DNA of 64,000 nt from GCA-2737725 sp033763995 (GTDB taxonomy: Bacteria; Pseudomonadota; Alphaproteobacteria; Rhodospirillales; Rhodospirillaceae). Below, piece after piece: positions 35,495 through 43,116 of the stretch; position 1 is the first letter of the stretch; every line of letters begins with the position of its first letter. A model generated the notes under the pieces. The model worked only from the letters and a program-made list of their open reading frames with translations. It did not search any database and had not been told where the DNA came from. The DNA lies in contig JANRJL010000084.1 in assembly GCA_033763995.1 (NCBI GenBank), forward strand, positions 1-64,000, read 5' to 3'. The position numbers were made by a program, and so were the translations under genes.

Positions 35495-36142
35495 ATGACC
35501 CAAGTCACCAAGCCGCTCTCGTTCATCGCCGCCGTGGCCGCGCTTGCGGCTTTGCTCGCCTCGGCCCCCGCCGCGGCCGCCTGCGAGCTGGCCCCGGGCG
35601 TCAAATGCCCCGGCGCCGCGCTCGACCACGTCATGGCGCGCGACGTCAACGCCGAGGGCGCGGACCTTTCGGGCGCGAATCTCAGCCACGCCTATCTGCC
35701 GGGCGCGAACCTGCGCGGGGCCAACCTCAAGGGCGCCAATTTGAGCTACGCCAATCTGGTGGGCGCCGACCTGACGGGCGCCAACCTCGAACACGCGCGC
35801 CTCGGCCACTTGAGGGCGCGCGACGTGATCCTCTTTAAAGCCAACCTCGGCGGCGCGTTCATGGAGCGCGCCTATCTTGAAACAGCGGACCTGCACGAGG
35901 CCAACATGGCCGGCGCGAACTTGGCCCGATCCTACCTCAAGGGCGCCGACCTGCACGACGCCAACCTCGAGGGCGCGACCCTGACCCGCGCCGACCTGAC
36001 GTTTGCGAATCTCAAGGGCGCCACGCTCAAGGGTACGACGATCGATCGTGTCAAATGGATCGGCACCCTGCTCAAGGGCGCGGTGTGGACCGACGGCACG
36101 ACGTGCGGCGATGGCTCCATCGGCCGCTGCCGCACGGAATAG
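35495..36142 (+). CDS. Exported pentapeptide-repeat protein, copy 2
   Basis: This 215-residue protein has a Sec-type signal (SFIAAVAALAALLASAPAAAA) with cleavage near 28, then CELAPGVKCPGAALDHVMARD and some 25 A(D/N)L pentapeptides (AYLPGANLRGANLKGANL). It ends WTDGTTCGDGSIGRCRTE. The ATG at 35495 follows AGGAGGTC. The paired cysteines at each end suggest disulfide-capped repeats in the periplasm. It is the partner of the second NhaB gene. Confidence 0.85.
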   Translation: MTQVTKPLSFIAAVAALAALLASAPAAAACELAPGVKCPGAALDHVMARDVNAEGADLSGANLSHAYLPGANLRGANLKGANLSYANLVGADLTGANLEHARLGHLRARDVILFKANLGGAFMERAYLETADLHEANMAGANLARSYLKGADLHDANLEGATLTRADLTFANLKGATLKGTTIDRVKWIGTLLKGAVWTDGTTCGDGSIGRCRTE

Positions 36143-36273
36143 AGCGGCCGCGCGGAACAATCCGGCTACGCCCCCTCCAGGCAGCGGTCAACGCCAAGTT
36201 CGCCCTCCCCAGCCTCGCTGCGCCCCGCAAGAATACCCGGTGGGATGTAGGTGGTTTTGGGGAGGACCGCACC

Positions 36274-37104
36274 GTGACCGAACTCATCGTCGACCGCCGC
36301 GACTTGCTGACCGGCCTGGCCGTCGCCGGCCTGGGCCTGACCACGCTGCCCGACACGGCCGAGGCGAAAGACGCCGCGCCCGCCATCGAGACGCCGGCGG
36401 AAAACCTCCGCGCCATCGTGCGCACCACCGCCAGCCTGAAAGAGGTGGATTGCCCCTACTACTACAACGGCACCATCTACGGCGTGGTCGGCGAGGAGCA
36501 GCCGCGCCCGCTCTACAAGTTCACGGGGCTTGAGACCTACCGCATGCTGCAAATCGCGGCTGATGAATATGAACTGATCGGCAACACCGTCACGTTCTTC
36601 CGCGACCTCGAGACCAACGCGTTTCTGCATGAATACGCCAACCCCTATACGGGTGCGAAAAACACCGTGCCCGCCGCGGTGCAGGGCGGCGGCAAGGGCC
36701 GCGGCTTCGAGCACTCGGTGCGCGGCATCCGGCCCGTCATGTTCAAGGACAAGTTTCCCGACGAACCCCTCAAGATGTGGTGGACGGCGGCTGGCGACTA
36801 TTTGTGGCTTCACGACGCCACGGTTTATCCGCCCGGAATGCAGGCGCCGCGCATGCAGCGCAAGACCAACTTCGTGCGCCGCGACCAATTCCTCGACCCC
36901 AAGGTCGACAGCCTGGCGGCCATGTTCACGGCCGCCGTGTTCATGCCCTGGCCCAAGTGGATGGAGATGGGCGAGCGGCCCGGCCACATCGTCTGGCACG
37001 CCTCGGGGGCCAAGGTGAAATCCATCGCCGACGTGCCCGCCGAGCACCGCGAGCGCGCCATGAAGGAACACCCCGAGCGGCTGACCAACGATCCGAAGAC
37101 ATAG
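36274..37104 (+). CDS. DUF1838 family protein with twin-arginine signal
   Basis: This protein has 276 residues, started at GTG at 36274, which follows GGAGG. The leader DRRDLLTGLAVAGLGLTTLPDTAEA is twin-arginine type. The body has NLRAIVRTTASL, YYNGTIYGVVGEEQPRPLYKFTG, YANPYTGAKNTVPA and FMPWPKWMEMGERPGHIVWHASG. It resembles the gene at 3863 more than the neighbours at 37249 to 41236, through the WMEMGERPGH..WHA region. A repeat element separates it from the next DUF1838 gene. Function unknown. Confidence 0.8.
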   Translation: MTELIVDRRDLLTGLAVAGLGLTTLPDTAEAKDAAPAIETPAENLRAIVRTTASLKEVDCPYYYNGTIYGVVGEEQPRPLYKFTGLETYRMLQIAADEYELIGNTVTFFRDLETNAFLHEYANPYTGAKNTVPAAVQGGGKGRGFEHSVRGIRPVMFKDKFPDEPLKMWWTAAGDYLWLHDATVYPPGMQAPRMQRKTNFVRRDQFLDPKVDSLAAMFTAAVFMPWPKWMEMGERPGHIVWHASGAKVKSIADVPAEHRERAMKEHPERLTNDPKT

Positions 37105-37125
37105 CCAGGAGTAGCCAATCACAAC

Positions 37126-37216
37126 TGTCGTCCTGGGCCTTGTGCCCAGGACCCAGGGCAACAATCGCCGGCAGATCAATGACTCTGGGTCCTGGGAATA
37201 AATCCCAGGACGACAA
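37126..37216. repeat. Double-hairpin intergenic repeat (CCTGGG type)
   Basis: Left TCGTCCTGGGCC...CCAGGACCCAGGG and right CTGGGTCCTGGGA...TCCCAGGACGACA. Same family as 22139, 27515 and 38240. It lies between two DUF1838 genes. Confidence 0.8.
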
Positions 37217-37248
37217 TTCAGGAACTAAGAACCAAAGGAGATGACTTC

Positions 37249-38226
37249 ATGCTCTTTTCCAGTTTGATCGACACCATCGCCAACCGCCGCGACGCCATGA
37301 AGGCCATGGCGGGCGCTTCCACCGTCGCCGCCGGCATGGCGGCCATGGCGGGCAGCACGGCCCAGGCCCAAACCGGCAAAGCCCCGCGCAAGCCGGTGGA
37401 CTTCAAGGACCCGGCGCAGAACCTCAAGGCCTTCATCAAGATCACCGGCGATTTGGACCCGACGAAGGAGTCCGTCGGCTGGTTCGGCGGCACGATTTAC
37501 GGCAACCGGGGCGTCGAGCCCTTGAAGCCGCTGGTGGGCGTGCAAGGGGTGGGCATGATGCGCGTCAAGCCCATGGGCAACGACACCTACCGCGTGTTCA
37601 ACCGCGAATTCGCCGCCTACACGGACCCCAAGACCGGCGAAATTCTGGAAAGCTGGAAAAACCTCTACACCGAGGAAACGGTCGAGGTGATTCCGATCAA
37701 GAACATGATCGTGAACGCGCAAATCTCGCCCATCGTCGAGCAGGATTTCGACGGCCACAAGGTGAAGTTCCCCTTCACGCCGCCGTGGGTGGTGCAAACC
37801 GACAAGGCCTTCTCGCTGTTCGAGGTCCATGCGGCCTTCCCGAATCCGATGAAACCCGACGCCTGGCCGCGCGAGTCGGCGGGGCCCATCAACCGCACGG
37901 GCGAGATGTTCTCGCGCATGTGCGCGCTGGAAGACCTCGAGCGCGACGACGTGAGTGCGGCCAACTACGTCGGCCAGTGGACGCGCGTCGGCCCCTGGCT
38001 GCCGTGGATGCTCATGGGCCAGGCCGACGGCCACGTGCTCTATCGCAGCTTCATGAACCGCACCGGCCGGAAAGAGAACCTGCCGCCCGTGCTGCTGGCC
38101 TACATGGAAAAGAAGTATCCCGAATTCCTGCAGGCGCCCGGCGACGACACCTGGGGCAAGCCCAACGACAGCTCCTGGACGGTTTACATGAACCAGAACA
38201 AGCCCAAGCCGGCCAAAAAATCCTAA
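37249..38226 (+). CDS. DUF1838 family protein with twin-arginine signal
   Basis: This 325-residue protein starts MLFSSLIDTIANRRDAMKAMAG, a twin-arginine leader with an AQA cleavage region near 40. The mature part has FKDPAQNLKAFIKITGDLDP, YRVFNREFAAYTDPKTGEILESW, TEETVEVIPIKNM and a W..WMLMGQADGHVLYRS segment. It is close to the protein at 40220 (YRVFNRELAFYRDLKTG, WMLMGQAEGHLFFR). It is likely periplasmic. DUF1838 has no established activity. The repeated pairing with Rieske genes suggests they act on the same substrate. Confidence 0.85.
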   Translation: MLFSSLIDTIANRRDAMKAMAGASTVAAGMAAMAGSTAQAQTGKAPRKPVDFKDPAQNLKAFIKITGDLDPTKESVGWFGGTIYGNRGVEPLKPLVGVQGVGMMRVKPMGNDTYRVFNREFAAYTDPKTGEILESWKNLYTEETVEVIPIKNMIVNAQISPIVEQDFDGHKVKFPFTPPWVVQTDKAFSLFEVHAAFPNPMKPDAWPRESAGPINRTGEMFSRMCALEDLERDDVSAANYVGQWTRVGPWLPWMLMGQADGHVLYRSFMNRTGRKENLPPVLLAYMEKKYPEFLQAPGDDTWGKPNDSSWTVYMNQNKPKPAKKS

Positions 38227-38239
38227 CAGGATTTTTTGG

Positions 38240-38329
38240 CCGCCCTGGGATTCATTCCCAGGGCCCAGAGCGACAACTCGGATGAGTGAAAATTGCCCTG
38301 GACCCTGGGAACAAGTCCCAGGGTGACAA
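38240..38329. repeat. Double-hairpin intergenic repeat (CCTGGG type)
   Basis: CGCCCTGGGATTCATTCCC, GGGCCCAGAGCGAC, CCTGGACCCTGGGA and TCCCAGGGTGACA form two hairpins, between convergent genes. Same family as 22139, 27515 and 37126. Confidence 0.8.
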
Positions 38330-38335
38330 GGTCAT

Positions 38336-38815
38336 TTAGATTTCCGCCGGCGCTTGGCTGCGCCGGGTGCAAATCCAGGTCGCGACGGGAACCATCACGG
38401 CGGCCACCAGCGCGGGCAGCAGCCAGTCGTCGCGCAGCGCGACGAGGATCACCAGGCTCAAGGCCATGACCGTCACGGCGGAAATTTTGGCCTTCATGGG
38501 AATGACGCTGTGCAGGTGCCAGGCGCGCAAGCCGGGGCCGAAGGTGGGGTGATTCCACAGCCACAACTTCAGCCGGTCGGAGGAGCGCGAGAAGGCCCAC
38601 AGTGCCACGATGAGAAACACCGTGGTCGGCAGGCCGGGAACGAACATACCGAGAATACCGAGCCCCGTGCTGATGATGCCCACGGCCTGGAAGAACGGGC
38701 ACAGCCACTTTGGCGTTGCCGCCGAAGGCGGGGGGGTCGGCTTGGCCGGCGGCGCGTCAAGGCGCTGTGCGCCGGGCACGGAGTCCGGCTGGGTGTGGGG
38801 GGCCTGATCGGTCAT
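38336..38815 (-). CDS. DUF454/YbaN family membrane protein
   Basis: This 159-residue protein has a Pro-rich N-terminus (about 40 residues) and then GIISTGLGILGMFVPGLPTTVFLIVALWAFSRSS, the YbaN/DUF454 signature, and a second hydrophobic region near 105 to 150. The motif LPTTVF and FxRSS are diagnostic. It is a small inner-membrane protein of unknown function found widely. It converges with the DUF1838 gene and is followed upstream by the fourth Rieske gene. It does not look linked to the pathway. Confidence 0.88.
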   Translation of the reverse strand: MTDQAPHTQPDSVPGAQRLDAPPAKPTPPPSAATPKWLCPFFQAVGIISTGLGILGMFVPGLPTTVFLIVALWAFSRSSDRLKLWLWNHPTFGPGLRAWHLHSVIPMKAKISAVTVMALSLVILVALRDDWLLPALVAAVMVPVATWICTRRSQAPAEI

Positions 38816-38910
38816 GGCCGGGAAAATACCCGAAATCGCCCCCCCTGTTCACCCCCCATTTTCGGAGGGGGACTGTGCGCAAAAGGAGGAACCCCCAACC
38901 CGCGCAGGGC

Positions 38911-40044
38911 CTACTCCGCCGCCTGTTGGGCGGGTTTGGGCTGCGCCACGGGCACCGGGTCGGTGACCCAGGCCTTGTGCGTGCGCCGCGCCGGCGAGGG
39001 AATCGCGAACACCGTCTCGGCCGCGTCGTGCTCCATCCGGGCGATGTCGATGCGCCAGCCCTTGGCGTTCCAGTCCTTGGTGAATTGGCGGTAACGCGCG
39101 ATCGCCTTGTCGGCGGGCATCAGCACCTCGCGGGTGTTGGTGGCGGGCGGGATCGCGGGCTCGATGGCCTCGAGGATCACCACGTCCTGCGACTGGATCA
39201 GGCGCTGGCGCTTGTTGATGGCCTCGTCGTGCTGCGGGCCCTGCAGCGCGTTGCGCATGTTGATGAGGTAGCTTTTCGTGTGCGTGCGCGTCACCGGCGT
39301 GCGGTAGGTGTATTGGTGGAACCAGTTGGCCTTGGTCATGTGAATCTGCGTCCAGGTCTGGTGCGGACCGACGTGGCCCGAGCCCGCCTCCATCTCGCCG
39401 TCGACCGCGCGCAATTTGTTCATGGTCGCGTCCTTGAGCGGCGGCGCGTCGAACTTGGTCATGAAGCCGCAGCCCCACGGCGTCTCATCGAGGGTGTATT
39501 CGGCCACGTAGTAGGTGTCGCGGTCGCCCGAATAGCCGTGGGTGGGATGCACGAACTCGTTGTGCGCCGGGTCCAGCGTGTTCTCCACCGCGCGTTCGTA
39601 ATTGGCCTTGTATTCGTTGACGAGCAAATTGGGATACCAGCCCTCGGTGCCGTACTCGGGAATCTCCATGATCGGCGGGCGCTCGGCCTCCGGCAGGTCG
39701 CCCAGGAAGGCGAACACCAGGCCGTACTGCTCGCGCACGGGATAGGCGTCGATGCGCGTGCGCGCCGGCACGTTGGCGCACTTGTCCTTGCCGAGCGAGG
39801 GGATCTTGACGCACTCGCCCGCGCCGGTGAACTGCCAGCCGTGATAGGGGCACTCGATGGCGTCGCCGCGCATCTTGCCGCCGGAAAGGTTGCCGCCGCG
39901 GTGGGTGCAGACGTTGGACAGGCAATGGGCTTGGCCCTTGCTGTCGCGGAACAGCACGAAATTCTGGCTCAGCATCGTCACCTTCAAGGGCGCCTCGGTG
40001 AGTTCGCTGGACTGGGCGGCGACGTACCAGAAATTCATGTACAT
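38911..40044 (-). CDS. Rieske non-haem iron oxygenase, alpha subunit (subgroup B)
   Basis: This 377-residue protein starts MYMNFWYVAAQSSEL at 40044, after AAGGAG. It has Cys46, His48, Cys65 and His68 for the Rieske cluster, His161 and His166 in DPAHNEFVH, and the subgroup B segment PTHGYSG...FDAPPLK. It ends IPSPARRTHKAWVTDPVPV. It is divergent from the DUF1838 pair at 40220, with 175 bases between. Electron donors are not encoded nearby. A monooxygenase/demethylase role fits the family; the substrate is unknown. Confidence 0.93.
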   Translation of the reverse strand: MYMNFWYVAAQSSELTEAPLKVTMLSQNFVLFRDSKGQAHCLSNVCTHRGGNLSGGKMRGDAIECPYHGWQFTGAGECVKIPSLGKDKCANVPARTRIDAYPVREQYGLVFAFLGDLPEAERPPIMEIPEYGTEGWYPNLLVNEYKANYERAVENTLDPAHNEFVHPTHGYSGDRDTYYVAEYTLDETPWGCGFMTKFDAPPLKDATMNKLRAVDGEMEAGSGHVGPHQTWTQIHMTKANWFHQYTYRTPVTRTHTKSYLINMRNALQGPQHDEAINKRQRLIQSQDVVILEAIEPAIPPATNTREVLMPADKAIARYRQFTKDWNAKGWRIDIARMEHDAAETVFAIPSPARRTHKAWVTDPVPVAQPKPAQQAAE

Positions 40045-40219
40045 GGCGGGGGCTCCTTGGCTGCGGCCGGCGCACCATAGGTTAGCACGGGCGCCGGCGC
40101 CGCGCGCGAACCTTGGGCTGTTCAATGTGCGGTTAGACGATGGGGCGGGTTAGGGCTTGCGCGCGGGCCGATGCGACAGTCAGGCTAGGTCATCGCGATT
40201 CGGCTGGGGAGCTTTTCAA

Positions 40220-41224
40220 ATGATTTTCAGCGAACTGCACGACACCGACATCACGCGCCGCGGCGCGTTGAAATCCTTGGCGTTTTCCGGCGGCGCGGCG
40301 GCAGGCCTGGCGGGCTTCGGCTTTGGGGCAACGCCCGCTCAAGCTGCGCCCGCCTTGGCCGCCAACGATCCACGCGTGAAGATCGACTTCACCGACCCCA
40401 AGCAGAACCTCAAGGCCTTCACCCGCGTGTTCTCCGACATCGATCCGGCCAAGGTCGCCATCGGCTGGTATTCGGGCGTGGGCTACGCGGTGGTGGGCGA
40501 TTCGAAAAAGGTCGTGCCGTTGTTCGGCCTCGAGGGCATCGGCATCCGGCGCACCCAGGAACTCGCCACCGGCGGCTACCGCGTGTTCAACCGCGAGCTG
40601 GCCTTCTACCGCGACCTCAAGACCGGGCAGTTCATGGACGCCTGGGACAACCCCATGAACGGCGAGACGGTCGAGGTGTTTCCGATCCAGAACATGCACG
40701 TCAACGCCGAAACCGCGCCGATTTTCGAGTTCGACATGGAAGGCACCAAAGTTCGCCAGCCCTTCAACCCGCCGTGGACCTTCTCCGCGCCCTGGGCCAT
40801 GTCGCTGTTCGAGATTCACCAGTCGGTGAAATCGGAACTGAGCCCCGCGGAATGGCCGCGCGAATCCCCCGGCCCCCTCACGCGCATCAGCGAGATGTTC
40901 CAGCGCCACGTGCGCATGGAGGATTTGAACAACCCCGACCTCACCTCGGTGCCCACCGTGGGCAGTTGGATGCGCATCGCCTCGTGGTTTCCGTGGATGC
41001 TCATGGGCCAGGCCGAGGGCCATCTGTTCTTCCGCTGCCAAACGCAGAAGTTCGGGTCCATGAGCGAGCTGCCCAACAAGGACTTCCTCGCCAAGGCCGA
41101 GAAAGGCTACGCGCAATATCTTGAGGCGCCGTCCATCGACAGTTGGGGCAAACAGCCCAACGATTCGACGTTCAATATGTACAAGCGCAACCGCAAACCC
41201 GCCCCGCCCAAGGCGCTGGGGTAA
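40220..41224 (+). CDS. DUF1838 family protein with twin-arginine signal
   Basis: This 334-residue protein starts at the ATG at 40220 after GGGGAGC. The leader DITRRGALKSLAFSGGAAAG has the twin-arginine motif, with likely cleavage after AQA near 44. The body has FTDPKQNLKAFTRVFSDIDPAKV, GWYSGVGYAV, YRVFNRELAFYRDLKTG and WMLMGQAEGHLFFRC. It is the closest relative of the protein at 37249. The next gene, another DUF1838 member, begins 11 bases later, so they form an operon. Confidence 0.85.
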   Translation: MIFSELHDTDITRRGALKSLAFSGGAAAGLAGFGFGATPAQAAPALAANDPRVKIDFTDPKQNLKAFTRVFSDIDPAKVAIGWYSGVGYAVVGDSKKVVPLFGLEGIGIRRTQELATGGYRVFNRELAFYRDLKTGQFMDAWDNPMNGETVEVFPIQNMHVNAETAPIFEFDMEGTKVRQPFNPPWTFSAPWAMSLFEIHQSVKSELSPAEWPRESPGPLTRISEMFQRHVRMEDLNNPDLTSVPTVGSWMRIASWFPWMLMGQAEGHLFFRCQTQKFGSMSELPNKDFLAKAEKGYAQYLEAPSIDSWGKQPNDSTFNMYKRNRKPAPPKALG

Positions 41225-41235
41225 AGGAAGCACTC

Positions 41236-42306
41236 ATGCTCTCATCCTTCGTCTCGCACCTGCTCACCAATCGGCGCGGCGCGCTGAAGAGTTTCGCCGG
41301 GCTAGCGGCCGCAGCGACCGCACTGCCCAAATCGGCCACGTCCGCATCCCAGCCGCTGGACCTCACCGACCCCAAGGATAATCTCTACGCCTTCGGAAAA
41401 ATCTGGGCCGGTTACGACGAGCCCGTCATCGGCGGCTTCCACGGGCTGATGTATGCGCGCATCGGCAACAGCCGCATGATCCCGGTGTTCGGCTACGCCG
41501 GCACGGGCTGTTTGCAGGCGCAGTACGAGCCCGAAGGTTTTCTGCGCATCAAATCGCGCGAGACCGGCTATTTCACGGACTTGCGCACCGGCGAGGTGCT
41601 GGAGACGTGGAAGAACCCCTTCACCGAGGAAACGGTGGAGGTCTATCACTTCTACAATCCGCTGTTGGCGGGGCGCCTCGGCACCCAAATGCCGCGCTTC
41701 CAGATGGGCCCCGGCAACGATCCGCCGACGCTGATGAACGAGGGCAGCGTGTTCCCCAATGCCGAGGGCAAAATTCCCTTCGTCATGCCCTACGAGCAAT
41801 ACGGCGATGATCTCATGGTCGCGTGGGATTACACCCACGATCACATCAACCCGGTGCCGCCGGAGGGCTGGCCGAAATCCTCCACGGGCGCGCGCATCAC
41901 GCCCTCGGAGCACTTCACCTTCACCGTGTCGCGCCAGCAGTTGGAAGACCGCGACGCCAAGACCTGCCGCATGGTGGCGGGCTTCTCGCGTCAGTCGCCG
42001 TGGTGGCCGTGGATGAAAATGGGCGGGCACAAGTACGCCGACGGCGTACTGTTCGGCCGCATGCACAGCCACAAGGGCCTCGGCGGCACGCGCGACGTGC
42101 CGCCCAAGGTGCTCAAGTACATCGAGAAGCACGCGCCCGACTACCTGACGCTGCCCCCGGACTGGCCGGTCACCAACGCCCGCGTCGATACCTGGAGCGC
42201 CTACGCCCAGGACACGCCGCCGGAAAACCCGGCGTACGAGTGGAAGCAAAAGCGCGCGGCCGACGTGCCCGCCCCGCCCACGGGATCGGGACGGGTGAAG
42301 GCATAA
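41236..42306 (+). CDS. DUF1838 family protein with twin-arginine signal
   Basis: This 356-residue protein has the leader LTNRRGALKSFAGLAAAATALP. The body has LTDPKDNLYAFGKIWAGYD, LRTGEVLETWKNPFTEETVEVYHF and SPWWPWMKMGGHKYADGVLF. It is longer than its paralogues and has an insert rich in acidic residues near 180 to 230 (FVMPYEQYGDDLMVAWDYTHDH). It follows GGAAG. It is probably cotranslated with the upstream member and shares its regulation with the divergent Rieske gene. Confidence 0.85.
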   Translation: MLSSFVSHLLTNRRGALKSFAGLAAAATALPKSATSASQPLDLTDPKDNLYAFGKIWAGYDEPVIGGFHGLMYARIGNSRMIPVFGYAGTGCLQAQYEPEGFLRIKSRETGYFTDLRTGEVLETWKNPFTEETVEVYHFYNPLLAGRLGTQMPRFQMGPGNDPPTLMNEGSVFPNAEGKIPFVMPYEQYGDDLMVAWDYTHDHINPVPPEGWPKSSTGARITPSEHFTFTVSRQQLEDRDAKTCRMVAGFSRQSPWWPWMKMGGHKYADGVLFGRMHSHKGLGGTRDVPPKVLKYIEKHAPDYLTLPPDWPVTNARVDTWSAYAQDTPPENPAYEWKQKRAADVPAPPTGSGRVKA

Positions 42307-42314
42307 CAAACTCG

Positions 42315-42447
42315 ACTGTCATCACCCGGCTCCCGGGTCCGCGCACAGCGCGGCCCGAGCGTAAACTCCAGCGGGTGATCCAGGTTTTTTGTTTTGAAAA
42401 CAAGACACCAGAAACCCTGGATACCCCGCATGCGCGGGGTATGACAG
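42315..42447. repeat. Double-hairpin intergenic repeat (long type)
   Basis: TGTCATCACCCG...GCGGGTGATCCAGG at the left, a T-rich centre with TTTTTTGTTTTGAAAAC, and CCTGGATACCCCGC...GCGGGGTATGACAG at the right. A nearly identical element lies at 46929. Confidence 0.8.
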
Positions 42448-42574
42448 ATTTGGGGTGTGTCGCGCGGGTTGCCCTCTTCCACCCGCCATTCTTGACCTTC
42501 ATCAAGGCGGCACGGCGCGCGAGGCGCTTCACTTGTGGCTTATAATCCGTCATCCGCCGGAGGGAGACCGCCCC

Positions 42575-42793
42575 ATGCACACCCCCGATCCCGTCGCGCA
42601 CGGCTTGGCCGCGTTGGCGCTCGTCGAGGCGCTGGCCCAGAAGCTCATCGCCAAGGGCGCGCTGACCAAGGCCGAAGTCGCCGACATTTGCACGGCGATC
42701 AAGGGCCGCTATGACGCCCAAGGGGTGCGCCACAACAGCGCGGTGGAAACCGACGCGGGCCTGCTGCTGGCCGACTTCAGGGCGAAACTCTAA
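42575..42793 (+). CDS. Small hypothetical protein
   Basis: This 72-residue protein starts at the ATG at 42575 after a strong GGAGGGAGA site, with a TATAAT-like box at 42540. The sequence is helical: VAHGLAALALVEALAQKLIAKGALTKAEVADICTAIKGRY. No signal peptide, membrane segment or metal motif is seen. I do not recognise the family. It sits alone between the DUF1838 operon and the TonB-dependent receptor gene, so it could be expressed with either. Confidence 0.6.
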   Translation: MHTPDPVAHGLAALALVEALAQKLIAKGALTKAEVADICTAIKGRYDAQGVRHNSAVETDAGLLLADFRAKL

Positions 42794-43116
42794 CGTCGCC
42801 GCCATCTCCGGTCGGCCCACCGATCGAGGGCCGGCCCCTATATATAAGTGAGTCCGTTGCGCTTGGCGGTCGCCGTCGGCCGGGATTTCCTTGATTGATA
42901 CATGTCCGGCATCACGTGATGCCAACATCGCATTTTTGTCGGCCCGCGAACTGTGTGAAGAGATTTTCCGAACGGCGGCGCACGACCGGTCCCGGCGCGG
43001 GGGCGCGATGGGGCTTCAGTGTCCCAGGCAACAAGCGGGGGATCGAACGGGGGATCGAGCGGATGGCCCAGCCATCTCCGTGCGCGCGCATTTTTTCCAC
43101 CAAGGGGAGTCCACTA
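42794..43116 (+). promoter_or_regulatory. Leader region of TonB receptor gene
   Basis: These 323 bases lack a credible separate gene. A CTATATATAAG stretch lies near 42839 and could be a promoter element. The receptor frame remains open from 42895, so a longer N-terminus is formally possible, but the AAGGGGAG site and signal peptide favour 43117. Confidence 0.4.

Noticed and set aside
35477..36160. Minus-strand repeat-like frame over the second pentapeptide gene
   Set aside because: The same antisense effect of pentapeptide codons; no start site or family match.
42895..43116. N-terminal extension of the TonB receptor
   Set aside because: The extension lacks receptor features; the AAGGGGAG site and signal peptide place the start at 43117.
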